Shown here: positions 1 to 8,967 of the stretch, piece by piece
Position numbering within the stretch: position 1 is the stretch's first letter
How the letters are laid out: each line of letters starts with the position of its first letter
Assembly (NCBI RefSeq): GCF_003967355.1
Contig: NZ_BIFH01000025.1
Location: 124,001-188,000, forward strand
Direction of reading: 5' to 3'
Origin: Embleya hyalina
Lineage (GTDB): Bacteria > Actinomycetota > Actinomycetes > Streptomycetales > Streptomycetaceae
Length of the DNA stretch: 64,000 nt
Notes under the pieces: model-generated
Seen by the model: only the letters and a program-made list of their open reading frames with translations
What the model was told of the DNA's origin: nothing
Databases searched by the model: none
Program-made: the position numbers and the translations under genes

Positions 1-945
1 GTACACGGCATACACACACGTCGCACCCACGGGATCCGCGCCCGGTTCGGCCTCCGCGCCCAGGCGCCGGACGAGATCGTCGACGTGGGTGAGCAACTCC
101 TCCGGTTCCAGGTCGAGGTGGGCGAGGGTGAGCATGGCCGCCCGCACCCGACCCATCGTCGCGGTGGCGACCAGCCCTCGACCGAACGCCTCGCCGACGA
201 CCAGGCCGATGCGTGCCGACGACAGGGGGATCACGTCGAACCACTCGCCGCCGACCCCCGCCCCTTCCCCGGCCGGCCGGTAGATCGCCGCAGTCTCGGC
301 CGCGTCGGTGTCCGTCGTACCTCGCGGCAGCAGCATGCGTTGCAACCCGACCGCCGTGGCGTGCTCGCGCGTGTACCGGCGCGCGTTGTCGACGGCCAGT
401 CCGCCGCGCGAGGCGATCTCGTGCAGGATCTCCACGTCGTCGGGATGCAGGTCTCGCGCCCGGTCCTGCCACACGGTGACCACCCCCAACAACCGTCCCC
501 GCGCGAACAGCGGGGCGACGATCGCCCGGGAGACACGATCGGGAACCATGCGCCGCGTCGGCTCGACACCGTGCCGCGAGGTCATGAACGTCCAGGCATC
601 CTCGATGACCACCACGTCCCCGGCCATCAGGGCCGCGTCGTACGGACCCGTCGACAGTGACGGCACCCGCTCGCCCGCCGTGATCATGCCTTCGGGCAGG
701 TCGCCACACACCGCGAAACGCGCGATCGTCCCCTGCGGCGCGGGCGCCACGCCCTCCGAGTCCTCCCCCATGACGACGGCCACGTACAGGTCGACGGTCG
801 CCGCTCTCCCCAGGGTCGGCACGATCACGTCGACGATGGCCTGCGTCGTCCGCCGCACGTCCAGATCGGCGCCGATACGCGCCGCGGCCTCGTACATCGA
901 CCGCACCCGCAGACGCAGCCGTGCAACCTCGTCTTCCGCACCCAT
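1..945 (-). CDS. GAF-PP2C (SpoIIE-type) phosphatase, 3' end outside window
   Basis: The frame opens with ATG at 945 on the minus strand and runs without a stop to base 1, so the C-terminus is missing (about 315 codons present). Residues ~15-180 look like a GAF sensor domain; a PP2C/SpoIIE phosphatase domain follows, with a VGGEWFDV motif in place of the usual GGDWYD. The second metal motif, normally GDVxGHG, reads GEAFGRG, so metal binding may be altered. Such proteins usually dephosphorylate anti-sigma-factor antagonists in the cytoplasm. It is divergent from the nitrilase locus. Family assignment is firm; activity and partner are unknown. Confidence 0.85.
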   Translation of the reverse strand, partial: MGAEDEVARLRLRVRSMYEAAARIGADLDVRRTTQAIVDVIVPTLGRAATVDLYVAVVMGEDSEGVAPAPQGTIARFAVCGDLPEGMITAGERVPSLSTGPYDAALMAGDVVVIEDAWTFMTSRHGVEPTRRMVPDRVSRAIVAPLFARGRLLGVVTVWQDRARDLHPDDVEILHEIASRGGLAVDNARRYTREHATAVGLQRMLLPRGTTDTDAAETAAIYRPAGEGAGVGGEWFDVIPLSSARIGLVVGEAFGRGLVATATMGRVRAAMLTLAHLDLEPEELLTHVDDLVRRLGAEAEPGADPVGATCVYAVY

Positions 946-1093
946 CGGAACACCTCCGGGTCCTGTCCACGGTACCCGCGCGGGCGACCGCGGCGCCCTC
1001 GGAACCGCTGCCCGCGGTCGATCGGCCTCGTGGGGATCGGGCGGCGCCGGGAGGGAACTCCCGCGGGTCGTGAGGGGAGGGCGTCCTATCTTC

Positions 1094-1122
1094 TTGACAC
1101 TCCACCAAAAACGATTTAGGTT
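1094..1122 (+). promoter_or_regulatory. Sigma70-type promoter of the nitrilase gene
   Basis: TTGACA at 1094-1099 and TAGGTT at 1117-1122 are separated by exactly 17 bases. The LacI-type operator at 1105-1120 fills the spacer and overlaps the -10, so bound repressor would block polymerase. An in-frame ATG lies at 1127, but the 62 codons between it and 1313 have many A/T third positions and look like leader. Confidence 0.7.
1105..1120. promoter_or_regulatory. LacI-family operator, copy 1
   Basis: The imperfect palindrome CCAAAAACGATTTAGG has the central CG typical of LacI-family operators. It matches 14 of 16 bases of the reverse complement of the site at 3345-3360, next to the LacI-family gene. 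The same regulator very likely controls both. Confidence 0.75.
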
Positions 1123-1312
1123 CCGAATGTCGCGGCCCTGGCGCAAAGAGTGGTTTGCGAATACGGGGCGGGGACCGGTTCGGAAGTGCGCGGCGATTCC
1201 CGTGCACGCACGGGGCCGGGTGTCGGCTCCGCCGACGAGGGACGGCATCCGGCGCGGCATTCGCCTTCCATGTGGCACCAGGCATCCACCACCCACCGTT
1301 CGGGAGGCAGTC

Positions 1313-2176
1313 ATGATCGATCGCGATGCGGGCGCACAGCGTCGAGCGGGCGACGGTCTGTGGGTCACGATCCTCCAATCGCCGGGATCCCCCGGCGACC
1401 CGGAGAGCAACCTCGTCGAACTCCGTCGGGCCGCCGAACGGGCCCGGCACCGCGGTCTCGACGTCCTGGTCACACCGGAGATGTTCGTCACCGGCTACGA
1501 CATCGACCGGCCGCTCGCCGATCTCGCGCGAAGCGACCTCCTCGACCCCGTTCGACGGATCGCGAGGACGTGCCGGGTCGCCATCGTCGTCTGCCTTCCG
1601 GAGATCGCCTCGTCCGGCGCACCCCGGATGTACAACACGGCGTACTTCGTCGATTCCCACGGCGAGGTACGGGGCCGTCATCGGAAGTCGCATCTGTTCG
1701 GCGACCTCGACCGCCGCCTGTTCGAGCCCGGCGACAGGCCGTTCACGATGGTGGACTACCACGGCGTGAGGATCGCCTTGATGATCTGCTACGACGTCGA
1801 GTTCCCGGAGAACGTTCGAGCCGCCGCGATCGCCGGCGCCCATCTCGTCGCCGTTCCGACCGCGCAGATGGAGCCGTTCGCATTCGTGGCGGACCATCTG
1901 ATCCGGGCGCGGGCGTGGGAGAACCAGATATACGTCGCCTACGCGAACCACTCCGGCAAGGAGCGTGCAACGACGTACGTGGGCGGGAGCAGCGTGGTCG
2001 GTCCCTCGGGGGAGGTGCTGGCGAGGATCGAGGCCGAGACCGGCATGGCCGACGCGTGGATCGACACGACGGCCGTGGCGGCGGCCCAACGCGCGAACCC
2101 GTACCTGCGCGACCGGCGCCCCGGGTTGTACCGGGCCCTGGTCGACCCGATCCACGCCGCGAGCCCGGAGGGATGA
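1313..2176 (+). CDS. Carbon-nitrogen hydrolase (nitrilase superfamily)
   Basis: This 287-residue protein has the nitrilase-superfamily catalytic triad: Glu56 (in PEMFVTGY), Lys125 (RKSHLF) and Cys159 (MICYDVEFPE). Enzymes of this type hydrolyse amides, carbamoyl-amines or nitriles in the cytoplasm; the CYDVEFPE context favours an amidase over a true nitrilase. The start at 1313 follows a GGGAGG ribosome site. It stands alone on the plus strand but shares its operator with the LacI/amidohydrolase promoter, so it probably acts in the same pathway. The substrate cannot be read from sequence. Confidence 0.9.
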   Translation: MIDRDAGAQRRAGDGLWVTILQSPGSPGDPESNLVELRRAAERARHRGLDVLVTPEMFVTGYDIDRPLADLARSDLLDPVRRIARTCRVAIVVCLPEIASSGAPRMYNTAYFVDSHGEVRGRHRKSHLFGDLDRRLFEPGDRPFTMVDYHGVRIALMICYDVEFPENVRAAAIAGAHLVAVPTAQMEPFAFVADHLIRARAWENQIYVAYANHSGKERATTYVGGSSVVGPSGEVLARIEAETGMADAWIDTTAVAAAQRANPYLRDRRPGLYRALVDPIHAASPEG

Positions 2177-2263
2177 CGGGCGGTCCCGGCGTCACCCACG
2201 TGTTCGACCGGGGACGCACGCCATGCGGGGCCGTTCCCGAGCGGTCGCGCGCGACCCTCGTGT

Positions 2264-3319
2264 CTACGGCTCCGCCGGGTCCCTCGTGGAGCTGGCCCTG
2301 AGGTTGATCGTGCTGGGAACGGTGATCGGCTCGGTCACGGCCACGCCCTGGATGCGCTCCAGGAGCATGTGGATGGCCGCCGCTCCCAACCGAGTCGGGC
2401 GGGGGTCGACGGCCGTGATGGCAGGTTCGCTCAACCGCGCGGTCGAGCCGTCGACGCCGCCGACCACGAGGATGTCCTCGGGGACGCGCAGCCCTCGTTC
2501 CCGGCACGCCTGCAGCACGCCGGTCGAGTACCTTTCCGCCGAGGCGAACACCGCGTCCGGCGGCGCCTCGCCGTCCAGGAGTGCGATGGTCGCCCTGTAG
2601 GCGCTGAGTTCCAGGGCCACGAGCGGCACCGGCGTGACGAGCCGCCCTCGCCCGTTCGCCCAGCACCAGGACTCGTAGGCCGCCCGGGTCTCCAGGGCCC
2701 ATGCCCAGGTCGACTCGGCCCACAGCAGCACGATTCTCCGCGCGCCCGCGGCCTTGAGGTGATCCAGCAGGGCCACGGTGCTGGCGGTGGTGTCGGCGCG
2801 GACGTAGAACGGGCGGTCGGGACGACCGGCGTCGGGCTCGATGGTGACCACGGGCACGCCGACGCTCTCCAGGACGTCGATGCGGGGGTCCTCCTCGGAC
2901 GGGTCGCAGATGATCACGCCGTCCAGGCCCATCTGCGCCCACTCCTCGGCCGTCTCCAGGGGCGGCGGGAACACGAGGGAGTTGCCACCCGCGAACGCCG
3001 CGCCGGCGCAGGCCGACGCGATCTCGAGGTAGTAGTCGAGCCCGATCAGCTCCGCCTCCGCGGGCGAGCCGTCGGTCCGCGGAAGGATCAGCGCGACGGA
3101 CTTGCGCGGTGTCCCGCGCAGATCCTGGGCCGCCCGGTTCGGGCGGTACCCCAGGGCGGCCGCGGTCTCTCGAACCCGTCGGCGGGTCTCGGCGTTGACC
3201 TCGCCCTTGTCGTTCAGGGCGTGAGAGACGGTCGTGATGGACACTCCGGCCGCCTCCGCCACGTCTTTGATCGTCACTCGTGCTCCGGAACGCGCGGCCA
3301 TCCGCACACGGTAGTCCAT
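2264..3319 (-). CDS. LacI-family transcriptional regulator
   Basis: A LacI helix-turn-helix (VTIKDVAEAAGVSITTVSHA) lies near the N-terminus and a periplasmic-binding-protein-like effector domain fills the rest (351 residues from ATG 3319). The frame is open further upstream to a TTG at 3349, but that would overlap the operator at 3345-3360, so a start at 3319 or 3301 is preferred; ribosome sites are weak. It is divergent from the amidohydrolase operon and likely represses that operon, the nitrilase gene and itself. The inducer is unknown. Confidence 0.9.
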   Translation of the reverse strand: MDYRVRMAARSGARVTIKDVAEAAGVSITTVSHALNDKGEVNAETRRRVRETAAALGYRPNRAAQDLRGTPRKSVALILPRTDGSPAEAELIGLDYYLEIASACAGAAFAGGNSLVFPPPLETAEEWAQMGLDGVIICDPSEEDPRIDVLESVGVPVVTIEPDAGRPDRPFYVRADTTASTVALLDHLKAAGARRIVLLWAESTWAWALETRAAYESWCWANGRGRLVTPVPLVALELSAYRATIALLDGEAPPDAVFASAERYSTGVLQACRERGLRVPEDILVVGGVDGSTARLSEPAITAVDPRPTRLGAAAIHMLLERIQGVAVTEPITVPSTINLRASSTRDPAEP

Positions 3320-3338
3320 CGCGACCCGACCGGACCTC

Positions 3339-3367
3339 TTCACGCCCAAATCGTTTTGGGTTACGGT
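3339..3367 (+). promoter_or_regulatory. Promoter of the amidohydrolase operon (leaderless)
   Basis: TTCACG at 3339-3344 and TACGGT at 3362-3367 have a 17-base spacer holding the palindromic operator. The ATG at 3374 lies 7 bases after the -10, so transcription should start at or next to the start codon. The layout copies the nitrilase promoter. Confidence 0.6.
3345..3360. promoter_or_regulatory. LacI-family operator, copy 2
   Basis: CCCAAATCGTTTTGGG is a near-perfect palindrome centred on CG. It lies between the divergent LacI-family and amidohydrolase genes, inside the amidohydrolase promoter spacer, and has a 14/16 twin upstream of the nitrilase gene. Confidence 0.8.
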
Positions 3368-3373
3368 CTGGCC

Positions 3374-4999
3374 ATGCGAATCTCATCACTGCGCGACGGC
3401 GCCATCGTCAACGCGAACGTGCACACGATGGATCCGGCGCGTCCCGTCGCCGAAGCGGTGGCGTGGCGCGACGGCCGGATCACCCTGGTGGGCACATCGG
3501 CCGAGGTCCTGGCCTCCCGGCCCGCCGGGCCCCTCGTGGACGCCCACGGAGGGACCGTCACCCCCGGTCTGATCGACTCCCACACGCACCCGATCTGGGG
3601 CGCCGAGTTGGCCCGAGGCGTCGACCTCGGCGGACTGACGAGCTTCCGGGCCGTATCGGCCGCGCTGCGCGCCGAGGCCGACGCGACGGTCCGCAAGGGT
3701 GAACACTGGGTCTTCGCCTGGAACCTGGACTACGCCGCGCTCGAGGGGCGGCCGATCCGCGGCGTCGACTTCGCCGATGCCGTGCACGCCATGCCGGCAG
3801 TGGTGATGTTCCACGACCTCCACACCTGCGTGGCGACGGACGCCGCGCTCGCGCACGCCGGCATCGACGGGAGCGAGACGTTCGCCGACGAGTCGGTCGT
3901 GGTCGTGGACGCCGACGGCCGACCCACGGGCGAACTCCGCGAGCCCAGTGCCTACAACCTGCTCCTGCGGGCGTGCCCGCAGGTGACCCGCTCGCAACTG
4001 CGGGACCACACCACGCGCGTGTTGCGCGACTTCGCCCGCACCGGGCTCACCGGGGGCGTGGTCATGGACGGGTCCCTCGACACCCTCGACCTGCTGGCCG
4101 AGATCGAGACGACCGAGGATCTTCCCGTCCGCCTGGACGTCGCCCTGTGGCACGAACCCGGGCGCGGGGACGACGGCGTCGAAGAGTTCGTCGCCCGGCG
4201 GACCGACCGGGGGCGTCGATGGCGCACCGGCATCATCAAGCTTTTCCTCGACGGCGTCGTCGAGACGGGCACGGCATGGCTCTACGAGCCCGACACCTGT
4301 GGCCACAGCCACAGGTCCTACTGGACGGATCGAGAACGATTCGCGGACGTGGTGTCGCGATACGCCGCGGCGGGATTCCAGATCGCCACGCACGCGATCG
4401 GCGACCGAGCGGTGGGGGAAGTCGTCGAAACGTATCGGAAGGTGGGCGTCCTCGCCGCGAACGGCGCCCCCCATCGGATCGAGCACATCGAGACGCTGAC
4501 CGACGCCGACCTGTCCCGCATGGGTCGGCTCGGCGCCACCGCATCGATGCAACCCCTGCAGATGCAATGGCGCCGCCACGATCGGTCCGACAAGTGGTCC
4601 TCCCGCCTGGGCCCCGAGCGCGCGTCCCGGGCGTACCGGACCAGGGACATGCTGGACCTGGGCATCCCGCTGGCACTCGGTTCCGACTGGCCGGTGGCGC
4701 CGTTCGACCCCCGTGTCGGGATGGCCTGGGCCCGACTGAGGCGCCCCCCGGGCCTCGGTGGAGCGGTTTTCGAACCGCATCAGGTCCTGCGACCCGCCGA
4801 GGCCCTGCACGCCTACACGACCGCCGCCGCGAAGGCACTCGGCGACACCTCACGCGGCCGCGTCGCCGAGGGCATGGCCGCCGACCTCACCTGTTTCGGC
4901 GGCGACCCCCTGCGGGTCCCTGCCGACGAACTGCCGGAACTGCCCGTGCTCGCCACTATCGTCGACGGCGGGTACTCGTTCGGAGAGGAAAGACCATGA
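3374..4999 (+). CDS. Amidohydrolase family 3 (YtcJ-like) metal-dependent hydrolase
   Basis: The 541-residue protein carries the metal motif DSHTHP (His70, His72), later THAIGDRAV and HRIEHIE histidine motifs, and GSDWPVAPFDP near the C-terminus, the order seen in Amidohydro_3/YtcJ proteins. Characterised relatives include N-substituted formamide deformylase, so amide hydrolysis is a reasonable guess. It is the first gene of a three-gene operon; its stop overlaps the permease start in ATGA. Transcription is probably leaderless and LacI-controlled. Confidence 0.92.
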   Translation: MRISSLRDGAIVNANVHTMDPARPVAEAVAWRDGRITLVGTSAEVLASRPAGPLVDAHGGTVTPGLIDSHTHPIWGAELARGVDLGGLTSFRAVSAALRAEADATVRKGEHWVFAWNLDYAALEGRPIRGVDFADAVHAMPAVVMFHDLHTCVATDAALAHAGIDGSETFADESVVVVDADGRPTGELREPSAYNLLLRACPQVTRSQLRDHTTRVLRDFARTGLTGGVVMDGSLDTLDLLAEIETTEDLPVRLDVALWHEPGRGDDGVEEFVARRTDRGRRWRTGIIKLFLDGVVETGTAWLYEPDTCGHSHRSYWTDRERFADVVSRYAAAGFQIATHAIGDRAVGEVVETYRKVGVLAANGAPHRIEHIETLTDADLSRMGRLGATASMQPLQMQWRRHDRSDKWSSRLGPERASRAYRTRDMLDLGIPLALGSDWPVAPFDPRVGMAWARLRRPPGLGGAVFEPHQVLRPAEALHAYTTAAAKALGDTSRGRVAEGMAADLTCFGGDPLRVPADELPELPVLATIVDGGYSFGEERP

Positions 5000-6462
5000 A
5001 CGACTCCGCGCGGAAACCCTCGAAGGAACTGCGGCCCGATGCGCTCGGCATGTGGGACCTGGTGTTCTTCGTCGTCGCGGCGGCCGCGCCGCTGGCGGTC
5101 ATGTCGGGCGTGGCGCCACTCGCGATCCAGTTCGGGGGCATCGGAGCACCGGGCGGCTATCTCCTCGGCGGCATCGCGATGTTCGTGTTCGCGATCGGCT
5201 TCACCGCGATGACCCGGTACGTCCCCAACCCCGGCGCCTTCTACGCCTACATCTCGGAGGGGCTCGGCCGCGTCGTCGGCGGAGGCGCCGCCTTCGTCGC
5301 GCTCGCCTCCTACATCCCCATCGCCGTCGGATTCGTCCCCGCCATCGGCGTCTTCGCCCAACAGAGCGCCGAATCGGTGTTCGGACTCCACGTGCCCTGG
5401 GGCGTGTGGGCGACGATCGGCGGCGCGATCGTCGCGATCCTGGGCTACCTCAACGTGACCCTGAGCGCCAAGGTCCTGGGAACGATCCTCGTCCTCGAGG
5501 TTCTGGTCCTCCTGGTCTTCACCGTGCCGGTCGTCGTCCAAGGCGGCGCGGAGGGGCTCAGTCTCGACGGCTTCAGCCCCGGAAACATCTTCGCGCCCGG
5601 AGTGGGCGGCCTGTTCGTCCTTTCCTTCGGGGCCTTCCTGGGATTCGAGTCGACCGCCATCTACCGCGGCGAGACCAGGGACGGCAAGAGGGCGGTACCC
5701 AGGGCGACGTACATCGCGGTCGGCTTCCTGGCGGTGTTCTACTCCCTCGTCGTCTGGGCCGTGATCATGTCGTTCGGGGAATCGAAGGCCGTCGAGACGG
5801 CCGACTCCGATCCGGCCGACATGTTCTTCGTCGCGATGACGCAATGGGTGGGCAAACCCGTCAGCGACGCGATGCACCTGCTCCTGGTGACCAGTGCCCT
5901 GGCTTCCGTGCTCGCGGTGCACAACGCCTCGGCCCGCTACCTGCACGCTCTCGCGAGGGATCGCGTACTGCCTCGCGTCCTCGCCAGGACCGACCCGAGG
6001 ACGCACTCGCCCGCCAACGCGAGCCTGCTCGTCACGGCCCTGACCGTCCTGGGCGTCGTCGGCTTCCAACTGTTCGGAGCCGACCCGTACCTGCAGACGT
6101 TCCTGTGGCTCAACGGCATCGGCATCGCCGGGATCATCGGGCTCCAGGTTCTGTGCTCCGTCGCGATCATCGTGTTCTTCGCGCGCGACTCCCACGGGGT
6201 GGGAATCGTTCGGCGGCTTGTCGCGCCCACCGTGGCCGCCGTCGCGCTCACCGCGGCCCTCTACCTCATCGTCGAGAACTTCTCCGTCCTCACCGGAGCC
6301 GGGACGGCCACCAACACCGTCCTGCTCCTCGTCGTACCGGTGGCCTTCCTCGTCGGCGCGGCGGCAACGCGGCGCGCGAAGCGGGTTCGGCACGAGCCGC
6401 GACCGGCCCTTTCGCTCGACAACCGGCTCGCGCCGGCCCCGGGCCGAACCGAGGGAGCCTGA
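4996..6462 (+). CDS. APC-superfamily amino acid/amine permease
   Basis: A 488-residue integral membrane protein with about 12 hydrophobic segments and the N-terminal APC signature region (PLAVMSGVAPLAIQFGG). Family members import amino acids, amines or related nitrogen compounds by proton coupling. It overlaps the amidohydrolase gene by four bases and is followed one base later by the DUF1989 gene, so it probably imports the substrate of the two hydrolases. GAGAGG lies upstream as ribosome site. Confidence 0.9.
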   Translation: MNDSARKPSKELRPDALGMWDLVFFVVAAAAPLAVMSGVAPLAIQFGGIGAPGGYLLGGIAMFVFAIGFTAMTRYVPNPGAFYAYISEGLGRVVGGGAAFVALASYIPIAVGFVPAIGVFAQQSAESVFGLHVPWGVWATIGGAIVAILGYLNVTLSAKVLGTILVLEVLVLLVFTVPVVVQGGAEGLSLDGFSPGNIFAPGVGGLFVLSFGAFLGFESTAIYRGETRDGKRAVPRATYIAVGFLAVFYSLVVWAVIMSFGESKAVETADSDPADMFFVAMTQWVGKPVSDAMHLLLVTSALASVLAVHNASARYLHALARDRVLPRVLARTDPRTHSPANASLLVTALTVLGVVGFQLFGADPYLQTFLWLNGIGIAGIIGLQVLCSVAIIVFFARDSHGVGIVRRLVAPTVAAVALTAALYLIVENFSVLTGAGTATNTVLLLVVPVAFLVGAAATRRAKRVRHEPRPALSLDNRLAPAPGRTEGA

Positions 6463-6463
6463 G

Positions 6464-7093
6464 ATGCACGCCTACGACACAGCCGGCGACGACACGAATC
6501 CGACTCGACGCGTGATCGTGCCCGCGGGCCGGGGCTCTGCGGTCGACGTCCGTCGCGGACAGACGCTTCGTGTCGTCAACACCTCCGGCACACAGGTGGT
6601 GGATCTGTGGGCGCACACGCGAGACGAGCCGGGCGAGTACCTGGGCCTCTCGCAGTGCAGGGAGGTGCTGCAGCGGATCCACTTCCGACCGGGGGACACG
6701 CTGTCGACCAATCGCTACCGGGCCTGCCTCACCGTCGTCGACGACACCTCGGGCATCGACCACGACACCCTGATCGCGCCCTGTCGGACCGAGATGTACC
6801 TCAACGTCGGCCTCCCGGGGACCCATCGGAGCTGCACCGCCAACCATGCACAGGCGTTGCCGCGGTGGCCGTCCGCCGACCCGCCCCAGCCTTGGAACCT
6901 GTTCATGACGGCCGAGGTGGTGCCGGGCGGGCGGATCGTCTACGGGCGGCCGCCGTTCCGTCCGGGGATGTACGTCGAACTGCGCGCGGAGATGGATCTG
7001 GTGCTCGTCGTGTCCTCCTGTCCCGACGACCACTACCCGACCAACGGCGGCGACGGCTCGCCACGGGACTTCGAGATCCTCGTCGATCCCTGA
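6464..7093 (+). CDS. DUF1989 (urea carboxylase-associated) family protein
   Basis: The 209-residue protein has the DUF1989 core with a conserved-looking Cys/His segment around GTHRSCTANHAQAL. Two-subunit relatives (UcaA-type, CgdAB) act as carboxyguanidine deiminase in guanidine breakdown; this single-subunit relative, without a nearby carboxylase, may deaminate another ureido or guanidino intermediate. It is the last gene of the LacI-controlled operon, one base after the permease stop. The function in this locus is inferred. Confidence 0.85.
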   Translation: MHAYDTAGDDTNPTRRVIVPAGRGSAVDVRRGQTLRVVNTSGTQVVDLWAHTRDEPGEYLGLSQCREVLQRIHFRPGDTLSTNRYRACLTVVDDTSGIDHDTLIAPCRTEMYLNVGLPGTHRSCTANHAQALPRWPSADPPQPWNLFMTAEVVPGGRIVYGRPPFRPGMYVELRAEMDLVLVVSSCPDDHYPTNGGDGSPRDFEILVDP

Positions 7094-7157
7094 CCTTCGC
7101 CGCGCGTACGCCGAACAGGGCGACGGCGTCCCGTCCCCCGGCGATGCCCGAACCGTG

Positions 7158-7210
7158 CCGGACGACGGGCGGGAGGCACACCGTGCGTGCCCGGCCCGTC
7201 CGTCGTCCGG
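7158..7210. terminator. Bidirectional hairpin between convergent genes
   Basis: Arms at 7158-7173 and 7195-7210 pair over 16 bases with one mismatch. The hairpin lies between the converging DUF1989 and serine hydrolase genes and has no T-run, as is usual in this GC range. Confidence 0.6.
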
Positions 7211-7224
7211 AGCGGCGTGGGGTG

Positions 7225-8460
7225 CTACTTGCCGCAGAACACCTTTTCGATCAGTGCGGTATCGGCTGCCGCCTGGGCTTCCTGATCCCGATCGGTGCCG
7301 AAGGGCGTGTAGGACAGGGCCAGTTGGCGGTCGGAGTTGCCCCAGAGCTGGGTGGAGTAGCCGAAGATGCCGCCGTTGTGTCCCCAGACCACCGTGCAGG
7401 ACAACTGCAACCGGGCCAGGCCCACGCCGTAGCGGAGTGCGTCCGGCGTCGTACTCGTCGGGACCGCGTCCCGCATCTCACGCATCTGCGCCGGCCGAAG
7501 CAGCCGGCCGGCCAAGAGGGCGCGGTGGAAGCGGAGCAGGTCGTCCGTGGTGGAGATCATCTCCCCGGCGGCGCCGCCCCAGGAGGGGTTGGTTCGCGTG
7601 ACGTCCATCGCCTCGTTCGGGCTCAGGTACCAGTAGGAGTGCGCGTGTATTCCGGGGATACGGGTGGAGGTGCCGGGGAATGACGTCTGCCGCATGCCCA
7701 GCGGGCGCAGGATCCGACGGTCGATCTCCTGGGCGTAGGTGCGGCCGGTGATCTTTTCGATCAGCATGCCGGCGAGGACGTAGTTGGTGTTGGAGTAGGC
7801 CCAACCGGCGCCGGGTTCGAAGTAGGGTGCGTGGCCCGAGCCGGGTACGTTCGGGTCGCCGACCGCCGCGACGACTATCTGTCGGGGTGTGTACGTGCGT
7901 ACGAGTCCGCCCTGCGCCACCCAGGCGCGGAAGGCTTCGGGGGAGTCGATGTCGGGGAAGAGGCCGCCCGGTTCGTTGGTGGGGTCCCACAGGCCCGAGG
8001 TGTGCTTGAGCAGTTGGCCCACCGTGATCGTCGAGTCCTTGCCCGCGACCTTCGGCAGCAGGCCGGGCAGGTGACGGGCGACCGGATCGTTCAGGCCGAG
8101 CCGTCCCTCGCCCACGAGTTGCAGCACCGTCGTCGCGACGAACGTTTTCGTCACACTGCCGATCCGGAACCGCCCGTCCGCACGCACGGGGGCACCGGTC
8201 GTGCGATCGGATACCCCGACGCCGGCGCGCCGGGTGCCCTCGGCGTCGCGCACGGCGGCGATGGCCGAGACCGCCTTGGCCTCGGTCAACGCGCCGAGGG
8301 CCTGCCCCCAGGCAACCTCGTCCGGACGGGTCGGAGCCGAGGCCGACGGGCCGCTCGCGACGTCGAGTTCATCGGCGGCGGCCACCGGCACCGCGACGGC
8401 CAGGCACAACGAGGCAGCCACGGCACAGGTCAGATTCCGAAACACGGTGCGGGTACTCAC
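7225..8460 (-). CDS. Secreted serine hydrolase (beta-lactamase/D-Ala-D-Ala carboxypeptidase family)
   Basis: A 411-residue protein with a signal peptide (hydrophobic core ~10-28, AxA-like cleavage before ~30). The SxxK motif is GSVTKTF (Ser102, Lys105), the second catalytic motif is YSNTNY, and a C-terminal WGHNGG supplies the HxG-type motif. This fits the class C beta-lactamase-like/DD-peptidase family acting on peptidoglycan or small esters outside the cell. The GTG start at 8460 follows AAAGGAG. It is convergent with the catabolic operon and monocistronic. Confidence 0.93.
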   Translation of the reverse strand: MSTRTVFRNLTCAVAASLCLAVAVPVAAADELDVASGPSASAPTRPDEVAWGQALGALTEAKAVSAIAAVRDAEGTRRAGVGVSDRTTGAPVRADGRFRIGSVTKTFVATTVLQLVGEGRLGLNDPVARHLPGLLPKVAGKDSTITVGQLLKHTSGLWDPTNEPGGLFPDIDSPEAFRAWVAQGGLVRTYTPRQIVVAAVGDPNVPGSGHAPYFEPGAGWAYSNTNYVLAGMLIEKITGRTYAQEIDRRILRPLGMRQTSFPGTSTRIPGIHAHSYWYLSPNEAMDVTRTNPSWGGAAGEMISTTDDLLRFHRALLAGRLLRPAQMREMRDAVPTSTTPDALRYGVGLARLQLSCTVVWGHNGGIFGYSTQLWGNSDRQLALSYTPFGTDRDQEAQAAADTALIEKVFCGK

Positions 8461-8967
8461 ACGTGTCTCCTTTCAGAGGCAATCCACGGGGGGCGTCGAT
8501 CGGGGTATCGACGCCCCCATCGTGGCCGCCTCGGCAGGGCCCCACATCCTTCGACATCCGTACGACCAACTGGTCCACCGGGTCCATCCACCCGGCCCCG
8601 AGGCGCGAACTCGCCTTGTCACAAAGGAACGTCCGACGGATTGCGCCCGCCGCACTTCTCTGGACCCACCGCCGCACACCGTCGTCGATCCAGATGAACC
8701 AACCGGACCGGGCCGACCGGCTCCGGCCGGGCGGGATCGACACCATCGACGCAGCTCACCCGGGACCGGCCGGCCTACAGGTACTTCAACGTCGCGTCGC
8801 AGAGACGACGCACGGTCCGGCCACTCCCCCGCGTGCCGCCGGTGGGCGGCCGCAGCGCCGTCCGAGTACGTGTCCCGTTCGCCGGAACGATCGGCCCGGC
8901 ACGCGCCGGTCCGTTCATAGCCTTGCGGCCGTCCGTCCCGTGGGGGGACGGGGAGAGCGAGGCACAC
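8461..8967. other. Intergenic region, no gene recognised
   Basis: About 500 bases between divergent genes. No frame shows convincing coding signs. A minus-strand frame ending near 8778 could be the tail of a lost regulator, but this is too weak to annotate. Promoters for both flanking genes should lie here. Confidence 0.4.

Noticed and set aside
1127-1312. In-frame ATG at 1127 extending the nitrilase by 62 residues
   Set aside because: The extension has many A/T third positions and no family similarity, while ATG 1313 has a good ribosome site.
8369-8967. Minus-strand frames upstream of the ferredoxin reductase, one ending in RRLCDATLKYL
   Set aside because: Too short and inconsistent across frames to call a gene or remnant.
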